Source of the DNA: Paramecium tetraurelia
Taxonomy: Eukaryota; Ciliophora; Oligohymenophorea; Peniculida; Parameciidae
DNA length: 64,000 nt
Direction: 5' to 3'
NCBI RefSeq assembly: GCF_000165425.1
Contig: NW_001799222.1
Span: forward strand, 310,001-374,000
The notes beneath the pieces are model-generated. The model did no database searches, was not told where the DNA came from, and saw nothing but the letters and a program-made list of their open reading frames with translations. Positions 52,912 through 64,000 of the stretch are shown here, one piece after another. A program made the translations under genes and the position numbers. Within the stretch, counting starts at the first letter, position 1, and each line of letters begins with the position of its first letter.

Positions 52912-53256
52912 TCAATAAACTTTATCCTTGATCAATTTCTCATGTTATTTAATGAAATTTGTGAACATTTCAGTCTAATCACCTTAATTTCCATCTTCCT
53001 TATCATCCACTTCAAAGTCGTCTTATTAAACCTAATTTGATTGAAATCTTCTCAAATCCACAGAGTCATCACTATTATTATCAGAATATTATTCTTCTTC
53101 TTCCATTGCCTCTTATTGTGAGGATTCTTCATCCAAACTATCATAATCATCATAATCAGTTCTTTGAGAATCCTCACTATCAAAACTCTCCTCAGCATCG
53201 CTTCCATATTATTACTCTGCAATCTGCTTCTCTATTTATTTAGTATCAATTTTCAT
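52912..53256 (-). CDS. Highly acidic hypothetical protein
   Basis: 114 residues from ATG 53256, dominated by Asp, Glu and Ser (GSDAEESFDSEDSQRTDYDD, EEEEQYSDNNSDDSVDLRR). The ending NFIKQHEKLIKDKVY is basic. The frame stays open upstream (NYEFDEDYYIIQKVEKEKAK), so an in-frame extension with an unseen 5' exon is possible. Acidic proteins of this kind are often histone chaperones or nucleolar, but no motif supports a choice. Confidence 0.55.
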
Positions 53257-53386
53257 TGTGATTTAGGATTTTGCTTTTTCTTTCTCCACTTTCTATATTA
53301 TATAGTAGTCCTCGTCGAACTCATAATTCGCTTTCTCATTAACACTCGTTAAACAATTCTTATTCTATTCTAGTTGTATTATTATC

Positions 53387-53951
53387 TCATATATTTATTT
53401 ATATATACTTTTTTTCTATTATTGGATAACAAGGAATCCCTAAAATCTTTTCTAAACTTTGTTACAAATCTGTCTCTTTTAAAGTATATTAAGCTTTTTT
53501 CAGCAGTCTCCTTAAATTCTTAGTTTTAGTCAGAATCGATATTTTATAGTGGTATTCTTTGTAACCCCACACTAATTAAAGAGTTGACAATTAATTTTAC
53601 ATTTGTTAATTCTTCTCATTTAAAGAAAGATTACCCACTAGTTCATCTAAATTTAACCTTTTTTGCTTTCGAGAATACAGAAAATTGAGCATTTCTTCCT
53701 CATTAGAAAAAACTATTAATAATCAATTTCTTGATGATACATATGTTATCAAAGGCTTAATCATTGTGCCTTCTTTTAATGCTGAAGATTAGTTATGGTT
53801 AGTTCTATATCTCCACTTTCTTTTTATTCTTAGCAATGATTTCCTTTCTCTGAATCATACCAAAATTTGACTTTATTTATTAAACTAAATTCATTAAACA
53901 ATTCTGTTATATAAAATTTAATCTAAAAATGGTCTCAAATTATTTTTCCAT
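53387..53951 (-). CDS. Hypothetical protein
   Basis: 178 residues with one intron (53713-53740): MEKQFETIFRLNFIQQNCLM, QPQLIFSIKRRHNDQAFDNI, then NEEEMLNFLYSRKQKRLNLD and ETDLQQSLEKILGIPCYPI. Helical and basic; no known domain. It may be the 3' part of a longer gene that includes the coding fragments at 54.2-55.5 kb, but I could not find the joining intron. Confidence 0.5.
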
Positions 53952-54164
53952 AATTCATCGCACTTTTTATGGTTGATTCCTGCTTTCTTGAGTAGACTAA
54001 AGTATTTATTCTTGTTAAACTCAAAAAAAATTATTATTATTAATTCATTTTAATAATTATCTCACTGTTGCAAAATCAATAATCTTTATATTGAATTGTA
54101 TTAAAAATTCATTAAATTAAATTTAATTTATAGGCATTAAGAGTTTGTGGATGGTTTAATATCG

Positions 54165-54735
54165 TCATCCATTAGTATGTGCCTCAAAGTGAATTCTAGA
54201 GTATAATTTGCTGATCCTCACTTATATTGGGTATTTGTTGACAACTCTTGAACAAAATCTATCAAAATTATGTTTGGCTAACAAACTCTTTAGATCTTTG
54301 CTAAATGCAGTATTTAAAGCACGTTAGCTCATAGTAAATAAAAGAGTAGGAAGACTTTCTTCTTTTTAATATTTGCAACACTCTTTTCACTTAAACTGAT
54401 TAAAATTAAAATTTGTGATACTCATTTCTATTTGCTTGAAGTCTTTTGTAATCATTGATATCTGAATGCTGTAAGCCATAATAAATTGCAAAACTCAAAA
54501 GTCTTTCATTCAGTTTAGCTAGTTTAAGTTCAGCATTTTGATAGTGTTTTAAGATACTGTTTGTTTTTTAATGGTTTTTATTTTTAAATTATGTTTCTTG
54601 TTTATAGTATTCATATTTATATGTAATCCTAAAGATTGATTGAATATCTGTATTTTTTTGATACTATTCTTCAAATGATCTTATAAAAATTAATAATTTT
54701 AATTTAATTTCAGCACCACAAAAATGAAGGAACAT
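54165..54735 (-). CDS. Unresolved coding segment
   Basis: From ATG 54735 a frame reads MFLHFCGAEIKLKLLIFIRS, YEYYKQETQFKNKNHQKTNS, ELKLAKLNERLLSFAIYYGL, then changes frame near 54345 into FSKDLKSLLAKHNFDRFCSR and VVNKYPIQVRISKLYSRIHF, with TGA at 54165. In the first frame alone the stop is at 54262. Protein-like throughout, no recognised family. Either one gene with a missed intron, or a gene disrupted by an indel. Confidence 0.4.
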
Positions 54736-55534
54736 ACAAACATCTCAATAATTTGTATTTAGATAAAAATTTGATCATTTATTATATTTGAGTATAATCT
54801 TCTTTAAATTTATTCATTGAAACAAAGAATTTACTAAAAATAGAACGATCATTAAATTTAGTTTGAGAATACTAAGATAGTATCAATAGCTAGGAGTAAA
54901 AAGTACACAAGATCTGCAATTAATTAAAAATTGTATAAATTCGAATAACATAAATGAATTCAGAATTACTTACGATGAAATATTCAAGTATTAATACTTT
55001 AATAAAAGAAACTAAGAAATTCTAATGTTTCTTTTTATAAACCTTCTTCAAATTCATTACTTGGATGAGCAAATAATCAATAGCCATTCAGATGGGTGGA
55101 ATCTACTTTTCATTGTCTCACAAATTCTTTAAAATACTTACCTATGCTTTTAAATGTAATTTAGAGTAAAGTAACATCGTATTAGTAATTACAATAATAG
55201 TTTTATTGTATTAATAGATAAAATTTAATCTGTTTTCTCCTGTCGAACTGTAATGAAAGTACTGTGAATGAGATAACTATCCTATCATTATAAGTAGATT
55301 TTATATATTATATTTACTTAAAATCATAAAAAATTCTGAATTCTTAGCTTTATGATCTTCCTTGTATATGAAGTAGATAATTTTACTATAGAGACCAGCT
55401 TAACTTTGTTATTTTTGTAAAATAAAGGTGAGAATTGAGTAGATGACCAATGTATAATGAAATTTAACTATATTTTAAGAATCGGAAATGAACTCATCTA
55501 AATTTATTGCTTCATTAATATGCAACATATGCAT
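54736..55534 (-). CDS. Unresolved coding segment
   Basis: An ATG at 55534 opens MHMLHINEAINLDEFISDSQ, NIVKFHYTLVIYSILTFILQ, SKYNIQNLLIMIGQLSHSQY, TTACTLTL-like hydrophobic end near 55140, where a GTAAGTATTTT donor is present. Downstream fragments (NEFEEGLQKETLEFLSFFYQ, KFKEDYTQIQQMIKFLSKYK) lie in other frames. The acceptor that would join them was not found. Possibly the 5' part of one long gene running to 53387. Confidence 0.4.
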
Positions 55535-55605
55535 TTTGTATTATTATAAAAATGTTTTCATATCTTAATTTATGTTTATATTAAAAATAATATTAATAAT
55601 TCATA

Positions 55606-56128
55606 ATGCCTCATGTATTAGAAGATTTAAGGAGAGTTTTTCCAAAAAAGTCTCTACTACTCCAAACCTATATGTTAGGTTGTTTCTACTTAATACATTA
55701 ACAATTGAATTGTGATGAAAAGAAGAAAGAGAAACAGACAATGCCAATATGGAGATCAAAATTAATTGAAAATCAGCACTAGCGACATTTGAAATAATTT
55801 TAATTGAAAATCTTAATTGATTAGCAAATACCACTCAAACCTCAACTCAAATCATCATATGGCTTGATGGAATTTAGTAATAGATGGTCATTTATATTTT
55901 AGGAACACCGTAATTTGTTGGGTTTCCAAACTTGGAGTAGCCAAATTCAACATCATAAGTGGTATTATTTGAGTAATTCTTTAGCATACTTTATAAATTG
56001 ACTCAAAGCAAATTCAGAATTTCAGTTTGGATGACTTATCAACTATAGAAAGTGAATTTGTCCCAGATTTGAAGACAGATTTACAAATACAGAAATCTGT
56101 GGACATGACATAAAGTTGTATTTTTTGA
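55606..56128 (+). CDS. Hypothetical protein
   Basis: 156 residues with two 26-nt introns (about 55870-55895 and 55961-55986), both needed to keep frame: MPHVLEDLRRVFPKKSLLLQ, ILIDQQIPLKPQLKSSYGLM, then FVGFPNLEQPNSTSQHTLQI and DDLSTIESEFVPDLKTDLQ. No domain recognised. It is 71 bp from the divergent minus-strand segment starting at 55534. Confidence 0.55.
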
Positions 56129-56227
56129 TTTGTTTTTTTATTACTTCTCTTATGTAATATAATCTATATATATATAAAGAAATATATATATTTTAAATTG
56201 TCTATTCAATCAGTTATTTATTTAAAA

Positions 56228-57792
56228 ATGTCTTAAAAATCAAAAACACTACTGCAACTACTTCAGCAATAATAGCATTTCCATGATGATATCAACACAT
56301 CTTTGGAGTCTAATTACAGACATAGTTCAGAACATACAGAAAAGAAGTTTGATCTCAAATTACAAAAATCCATACTCGATCTCTATTCATAAATTAAGAG
56401 CAACATCCTCAAAACTGAAGATCATGTACAAATCCTATTCCAAATTAGTTGTTATTATGCTAAATAAGAAAGTTAGTGCCTTTGGACAAACCAGAAGATC
56501 TCTACACAGATCCAAATAGTTTAATTTGTTATATAGGCTGCATTTTCACAGTCCTAATGCAAGATAAAGTATTTTTTAAATCTTATTAGTTAAATTTAGA
56601 ATAATAAGTAGAGGAACAAAAAATTAGAGATTAAAGTGATTATGAAGAATAATTGATTAAATTGGAAGCCGAGATTAGATAACACATAAGAGTAATTTAC
56701 ATTCTTAAAATATTAGATTGAATAATAATTGAAGTTGTTTGCAGAAAATACACAATCAAAATTGGAAGATGCTTTGAAAATAAAAGAAGAATAAGAAGAA
56801 GAATTATAAGCAATCAAAAGTGATTTTTAAGTCTTATATGAAAAGAACAACGCCTTGAATCAGAAACTAAAATCATAGGAGAAGGAAATCTAAATGATTA
56901 AAAATAATAGTACAATAGACACTACAAACCAATCTCTTAAATCTACTTTAAATAATCAAAAGTCTTAATACAAAAAGGAGAACATTGAAAATGAACATCC
57001 AAAATAGCAATCTATTACAATAAATTTATAAGTTGATAAGTAGAAGCCTCCTCTTTAAGATTATGTATGATTTATAACAATTCAATAGCAAGACAGAATC
57101 TAAACTGATCCATAAGATGATTATTTTAAGCCTAGAAATGATTCTCATAAAAGAATTATTTCAACTCATGTTGCAAATACTCAAAATAACAAATCTACTT
57201 ATTTAGCTTCAAGAACACAAACAGAATCATGTGAATATTAAGAACGAAAAAGAAAACATAATTCATCTCATTATGAAACTTAAAATGTTTAAAAACACCA
57301 GAGAAATAAGACAGCTTAAAATGTATTAAATCTGATAAGTAATAAATATTCATATCTCAGAAGATCAGGAACTAAAGCGTCAATAATCAGTAAAAGCATG
57401 TTAAGATAAAGCTTAAAGTAATTAAAATAAAGTTATGAAAAAACCATCAACATCTTAACATGCTGAACCTAATAGGTCCAACAATTCTGTTCATAGTTTT
57501 CGTAAATAGCCAACTGAGGTGAGTCAAATTCCTCGACCTTTTTCATGCGCTGAATAAATTGAAGAATCACATCATTCCGTAAATTGTTTAATTATCTTAG
57601 TTTTAAAAGGATCTAAGTATGGATATGGGCAATTATTAGAAACAAAATGGAGATTATTAAGATAATTAACAATAAATTAAGAAGCTATTACAATAATATC
57701 AATAGAAACATAGTCTAAATGACACTTTAACCAAAAAATTACTTTAAGAATACAAAAAAAGATAAGGATACAACTGTAAGACAATCTATTGA
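56228..57792 (+). CDS. Coiled-coil protein
   Basis: 482 residues with five introns of 22-25 nt (from about 56428, 56701, 57067, 57390 and 57580). The N-terminal 160 residues form a compact helical part (KKFDLKLQKSILDLYSQIKS, LDKPEDLYTDPNSLICYIGC, IFTVLMQDKVFFKSYQLNLE). A long coiled-coil follows (QQLKLFAENTQSKLEDALKI, EEELQAIKSDFQVLYEKNNA) and then a basic Ser/Asn/Gln-rich tail that ends in another short coil. The layout suits a centriolar or basal-body linker, but no family is recognised. Confidence 0.65.
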
Positions 57793-58019
57793 TAATTAAT
57801 TAATTTTTATTCATATTATTTATAGATTAGATTAGAATTGAATTTTTCTTATTATTAAATATCAAAATAACTTAGAACTCTGAAATGTAGATGTTTTATT
57901 TTGATTTTGATTTTATTATTCATATAACACTATAAAATATTTAATAAATTCGTATGTTATAAAATTTGATCAACAACTTTTAATAATATGAACTTGAAAT
58001 TATATATTTATATATGATA
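57793..58019. other. Convergent intergenic region, no gene seen
   Basis: 227 bp between the coiled-coil gene and the 3' end of the patatin gene. AT-rich, presumably both 3' ends. No other feature. Confidence 0.5.
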
Positions 58020-61000
58020 TCATAATGATTCTAATCTTCTTGCTGTATTTTCTTCTAACCACTTTATAAATGTTTTATCTTGGTATTATCCAAACTTTTC
58101 TTATTCCAAAAATTGAGAGGCTGCTGTTGTTGCAGCAGATTAATATTCTTCCAATATTTTGACGTCCGTGCAATCCAATTAAGCTTGACTTTCTATAAAA
58201 ATCATTTGGTAATCTTACCTGGTAAATCGTATTCTGGAACAATACGTAGATATTTTCCTTAATTTTTCTTCAATTCTAAATCTACAAAATCTTAGTTGCT
58301 CTCTCCAAAAGCATCTAAAATCCTTACTACTCCCATTATACCTTCATCAACTTAAAGATGTTACTTCTATTTTGATACCTAATGATATATATAAAACCCT
58401 TACCCCAGTCGATATACTGAGAACGAAGAAGTTATCTTTATCTTTATTGAGCATGCCCTTTTTTAAATCATCTAAAACCAAATTTGCAGGATTGTTCTTA
58501 CCAACACCCCCGTCAATAAATTAATACTCTTTGCCAGCTAACGACTTAATTTAAGCAGCTGGGAAATATGTTGGTGCTGCAGAAGTTGCTCTGCCAACAT
58601 CTTTAATAAGGAAGTTTTCAGTTAGATCTAATTTAGCTTTTCTTGAACTGAACACTTTGGCCATATTATCTCCCTTATGTTTTTATAGTTTTACTGCAGT
58701 CACTATTACATTTGTGTGAGGCAAAGTCTCACTCAATTTGGCAGTTCCAGTATATCTAAAAATCTAACCATTCTTAATAAATACCTTTACAAAACTGATT
58801 CAATTCCTTTGGCATCATACTTTGATTTATTAATCAAACTCCAAACACCTCTCTTCTATTGATCAAATATTATCTTGCCATCCTCTGTAAAGAATTTCAC
58901 AAGTTAATCCTTGTCTGCTAATGGATGAACTCCATCTTAAGTTCCAGTCATGGCCAATGCCAAGATTCCTCCAATAGAAGTACCACCAACACAATCAAAG
59001 ATTTAATAGGGCTCTTTTTTAATCTCACTACATATATAATTTATAATAGTGGCTGGCATCAATCCTCTGATACCTCCTCCGTCAATTGATAAACCCATTT
59101 AACAATAATCTTATACATCTATTCTCAAAGTGTCTTGTTTGTAAAATGGATCATAAAAGTATATATCTTTATTAGATTCCTCCTTAATTTCCATAATGTT
59201 CTTTATTTTCGAAAGTCCAAGTTTGTAAAAGGTTCTTTACTTAATATCATTATTACTAATATTCAATTTAAATTTAACCAAAGAAATATTTGATTTAAGT
59301 AGTTCAACTAATTATTTCATCTCTTCCTCAGTTATAATAGGTAATGTTATTTCTAAGTTTTTTATACTAGAATAATTGAAAATCTTCAAAAATTCTTCGT
59401 CATAATGTGCTTGATGGGATAAAATAATCTCTAAACTATTAAGATGAGTGTTTTTCATAATTTCTTAAATCAAAATTGCTTAGCTTGTTTTTTAATTGTT
59501 CTAATAGTACAATGTTGTTAATGATTTACTTTTTCCAATTGATTTTGATAGCTATTACATTCCTTCTTCACTAAAACTATTTTTTCTTAAATCCAAAATT
59601 TATAGCATGTAACTTTAAGCGACAAAATCACAAAAAGGTTAAATATCCAAATTCTATTCAAAACAATTTCGTAAGATTGTACTCTTTAAATATAACATAT
59701 TCTATTCTTTGTTCTACCACTACTTCTCTTCAATTTCAGCAAGAATCTGGAAATTTGCATCTCCTATCAAATTCTCACTAAGATTAATATTATTCAGAGG
59801 AATCTTGGCTAAATTTCTTCCATCTTCAAATAACTTATTCAAGCTTTTTTTGGTCAAATGATTTTAACTCAAATCAATTAATTTTAAATTCTCACATTCC
59901 CAGAAATACTCTGCTATTTCCAACAAAATTTTATCATCAATGCCTGCATTTCTTAATATTAATTATTGAATATTGACTTATATGATATTATTAACTTAAA
60001 ATATGTTCTTTAAATTTTCTCTCTCAAGACTATTCCCTGAAAAATCAATCTATTGTATATGGATTTATTTATCATTCCTTTATATTTTTTCAAAGAATTT
60101 GCCAATGATATCATTACCTATTACCTTCAGGTTGGTAAAACTAATATTTAAAGTAGTTCTATAATTTTAAATTTATCTAATTAATTAGGCTACTTTATCT
60201 ATAATATCTTCTTTTGAGCAGGGAATTGTAAGTGATTCTACTTTTAAAAAGAATTCTTTTGCAATTTATTTAACTTTGGAATCCTAATCTTCTATTGTTA
60301 AATGGATTGCTTAGATAAAATCACCTAAGAATTAATCTAATATTTTTATCCTTTCCTAGCCTCTATTCTTTAACATCGATTTCAAATCAAGTTGTTTAAT
60401 TTACTCATTCTAAAACAAGCATGTGAACAAGCACTACAATATCTTTTTCTTATTCTATTCATCAAATTTGTTCTGGAGAAATCCTCTAAATTAGAATTCA
60501 AAATCATCACTAATAATCCCATTTTTCAAAAAGAATTAAGGGAATGGAGATTTTATATATTGATCCTAATGTAATATTTTATCATACAAATCACTCAACA
60601 ATTAAAATATCAACTCTAAATAAATTTTATCGTAATTAAATTCCTTATCTACATCTATTATTAGTTATGGCTAAACAAATCCTTTCAAAGAACCTTAGGA
60701 TGTATGTTCATCAAATAGAATCCTCACTCCTTAGATTATCCAAAGTTAAACTATCTCTAACTGTAATGATACACAACCTTTAGCTTAAACTCGTGTTAAT
60801 TTGATTTTGTTTGTGTATACTGTTTAAAGATTCTTGCAGTAATTGACATTTAAATTTTATAGAAATTGTCCACTAATCTCAATCGATTTTACATTTGGTA
60901 AATTCTAAGCAATTAATGTTTTTAATCTCTAAAATTAGAGTTGCTTTTAATTTCCAATATTTAAGATATTCGAAATCTATCCAATTTAATGCACATTCTA

Positions 61001-64000
61001 ACATCCACTCAGATTTAAAACATGTAATTCAGTACAATGTTAAGCAATGTCAAATAGAAAATTATCATTTACAGCATCAACGTATGATAAATTAAGAATT
61101 TTGATTCTAATTAATTACAAAGATTGAAATAATTGGGGAAATTATTTAGATTACAATTCTTTAAAGTTAACTAGTTCGAAAGGCTTATTAAAATCTTTTG
61201 AATAATCAGACAATTACTAGAATGCAATTTGAATTTCATTGTCTTTGAAATTTCTCCATTCAAAACTTTTCATTAACATTTAAAAATGTTATTGTTTCTT
61301 TATTACAGCAAGCTTTTTATGGAAATTCTACAAAGTAGTCGTTGACAGCAATCTGGAATATTTGAGAAACATTTTCAATCCTTTATAGGGACCAATCATA
61401 TTCCTTACATTAAATCCAGATGGATATTTCATATAAGCAAAACTCTCTCTAAAATTTATGAAATCAGACAATATTAAACTATCAGAGTTGGTAGAGAGTT
61501 GTGGTAATTCAACAAATTTATTAATTAAATTAAGAGTATGATTTTCTATTAAGATTTAATAAAATTCTCCTAAATTCTTATCGCATAATTTCAATAAGTC
61601 CAAGTATGTAATATGAAAGTTGGGTTTTGTGATTAAATTTTAAATTATGGTAGCTCTCCTAACTAACTCAATCATATTCTCCTTATATAATGGTAATAAT
61701 AATAGTCCAGCTGATTATGATGCAGTAGCTTCAATTTAACTTAATTGTTTGAGCCATTGTTGAATAGTTAATGTAATATTCTAAAAGTTTTGTAAGAGTT
61801 AATAATCTATTTTTTCCTTCATAAATTGCATTAAGAAGTAAATATTATGACAACATAGCTTAACACTCTCACCTTCTCTTTCAAAACCATGGGAATTGAT
61901 GAAGTTATCAAATTGAGGATTGAAATAGAAATTAGTAGAAACTGGTGACAAGTAATTTCCACAAGGGACTAATAACTCTTCATCAGGAGAGGTATTTGTA
62001 GATAATAATAAGATACAGAGTACAATTTTATTAGCCAAATTATAATTTCCAATACAATTTCTTAATCTTTACTCATTGTATTCATTGTGTTACAAAAATT
62101 GAGCAATTGTTACTTTTGATCTTTTGTTGTTATTGAATTGATTTATTACTTAATAGACTGAATAGATTTATTAATCATTTTGAATTAATTCAACCCTTGA
62201 ACTAAATTAATCTAACTGTATTAATTGATATAATTAGGAAGCCATAAACTTTTATAAGGGGAAATTAGGTTGAATAAACAATAATTAGTTAATGAATGGA
62301 TCATTAACTTTTAGAACTGAGTAATTCTTATTATTATTCTTGTTAATCTATGCAATTAAACTCAATTCCAAATAACTAGGAATTTCTCCCTAATTCCCCA
62401 ATTGGTTATTAACGAATATCTATTTATATTACTCTTCCTTTAAACTCCAAAATCCACGACCCAATATTTTTAGAGTATGATCTCCAAAGTTTTTAACTAT
62501 TTAATTCCAAAAATGATCCCATCTCAATCTTCCTTCCAATTAGGGATGAATCTTTGCAATCTAATCAAATATTTATTCATGATATTTTGTATCATTCTCT
62601 GATAAATTTGAAAAATATGCAGATTATGAAAATAGATTCTAAGTTTCATCCAGAAGGTAATTAAAATATTCAAATCTAATCTTCTATCCTTAATTGTTTT
62701 CCAATAATTTTAATAAAAGATAAAATTTCTTATGTTTCAATGCACTTTCCACTAAAGTGATGTGTTTTCCAAATCCTAAGTCTCCCTTAAAACATTTATT
62801 CATCAAATACAATATTAAGATATGGGAATTTCTTTCATTTTCTTAAACTTACTCTAAGGATTCAAAAATATTCAAATTTAACTTTGTGTAGTTTTCTTTA
62901 AAAAATAATATTGCCAATAGTTCAACAAATAGAGTATTATTAAACTAACATTACGACTAGATAGAATAGTTCGCTTTAAATGCCTACTTCCATAAATCTA
63001 ATTCAAACCAAGAATCATTAAACCCTTTGACAATTGAATCATATATATGCTCTTATTAACTGACAAATTGTGTGTCTAAATGGAAATTCAGATTTGCCAA
63101 AAAGTCCAAAAGTTTAATCCTATTCGTTAAACTAATTTCGTATTGGATATCTATTTTTTAACAGCAATTTATGATAATCCATTTTGGTCCTTGCAGATAA
63201 TATTGGGACAACAAATTGGGATTTTATGTTTATTTTCCAACTGATTTCTCATGCTACTATTCCAATTGATTTAGATCTTATTTTATCTATCTAATTTAAT
63301 TATTATATTTAGTGATATGTTTTGCATCTATAATTTTATGAATTAATTCCTCTAAGTTTATTTTACCCAAGTATTCTTAATATTCACTTAATGTTGAAAA
63401 TCTACTTGTGTCCAATCTTTAAAATTAAAAGAACACCTAATTCATTTTTTCAGTTATTTAAATTAATCGAACACATAATTACTAGGGAAAGATTACTTCT
63501 TGAACTGTTATTAAGGTATCCTCTAATTTCTTAATTTTTTAGTATGTCAATTGCATCATATCATAAGTTACTTAAAGTGATTTGTATCTCACCACTTCAT
63601 TCTTTTCTTCTTACTTGTAATGAAAATCATTCAATTATGTATCTGAAAGGAATTAAAAGAAATTCAATAAATTTTCAAAAATGTTTTATGGTTAAAATTT
63701 ATCAAATTCAGCTGGTTTATAGGTTTCTTCAAAAATGTATTTTTTATAATACAAGAGTGGGTTTTTAAATTGTTCATACATAGTTAATTGAGGGGATATA
63801 TCTTTCGAAAAGGAAGCCTATAGATCCCCATAGTATTATGGAATAACACTATCTAGATGATCAGTGCATTGTAAAGCCAAGTAGTGTTTGGCAAACTCAA
63901 TCTTATCGATGACTAAATCGGATTATACAACTTTTGCAGTAATGAAGAAATAAGAGTACTATTTCCTCAACTCCTTGTTTTTTGATTCATAAGACGAAAT
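58020..64000 (-). CDS. Giant patatin-like phospholipase with leucine-rich and ankyrin-like repeats (5' end outside window)
   Basis: At least 1,900 residues on the minus strand, open at the window edge. Two introns near the 3' end were located (58379-58403, 58193-58218); one or more others lie near 63440. The C-terminal catalytic domain is a patatin phospholipase: MGLSIDGGGIRGLMPATIIN (DGGGIRG oxyanion loop), FDCVGGTSIGGILALAMTGT (nucleophile GTSIGG), ATSAAPTYFPAAQ, and FIDGGVGKNNPANL (DGG with catalytic Asp). The preceding 700-900 residues are leucine-rich repeats (ELHVLNLSGCQNVHQIGQIS, LILRNAGIDDKILLEIAEYF, LKLIDLSQNHLTKKSLNKLF, ILDLRKNSFSEEGMQQLSKS). Farther upstream is an ankyrin-like helix pair (GKHITLVESALKHKKFYLLL). 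Patatins hydrolyse acyl chains of phospholipids. Likely intracellular, with the repeats as sensors or scaffolds. Confidence 0.88.

Overview
The window reads as macronuclear DNA of a ciliate, most likely Paramecium. The sequence is very AT-rich. Protein families are only recovered when TAA and TAG are read as glutamine and TGA is the sole stop. Coding regions are cut by tiny introns (17 to 34 nt, GT...TAG or GT...AAG). Start codons and frames were checked by hand translation, and most gene models given here close exactly in frame once these introns are removed. No rRNA, tRNA, CRISPR or bacterial feature was recognised.

Layout. 0.7-2.3 kb: PTEN-type lipid phosphatase. 2.4-3.5 kb: unknown protein with a Cys/His cluster. 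3.5-12.4 kb: a very large IP3-receptor/ryanodine-receptor-type calcium release channel. 12.3-16.3 kb, minus strand: SNF1/AMPK-like kinase, AN1 zinc-finger protein, NPSN-type Qb-SNARE. 16.3-21.4 kb: a low-density region with coding-like fragments that I could not assemble. 21.4-28.3 kb: a coiled-coil protein, a domesticated PiggyBac transposase relative (PiggyMac-like) and two small unknown genes. 28.3-34.6 kb: an unresolved gene, a large GTPase with two P-loop regions, and a small secreted Cys-rich protein. 34.7-46.2 kb: dense block with two MORN proteins, a membrane protein, Pescadillo, a double-FHA protein, a small two-helix membrane protein, TRAPPC8/Trs85 and DRC12. 46.2-47.1 kb: a sphingosine kinase pseudogene. 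47.2-50.4 kb, minus: WDR62/MAPKBP1-like WD40 protein. 51-55.5 kb, minus: a small protein with a PP1-docking motif, a zf-4CXXC_R1 protein, an acidic protein and unresolved genes. 55.6-57.8 kb: two unknown genes. 58 kb to the window end, minus: a giant ankyrin/LRR/patatin phospholipase whose 5' end lies outside the window.

The gene set is mixed, not an operon: phosphoinositide and calcium signalling (PTEN, calcium channel, patatin, the dead sphingosine kinase), membrane traffic (NPSN SNARE, TRAPPC8), cilium (DRC12, MORN proteins), ribosome biogenesis (Pescadillo) and programmed genome rearrangement (PiggyMac-like). Intergenic spaces are often under 150 bp, once apparently 12 bp between divergent start codons, and once a 71-bp convergent overlap. 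The clear pseudogene beside intact genes fits a genome losing duplicates after whole-genome duplication, but that is inference.
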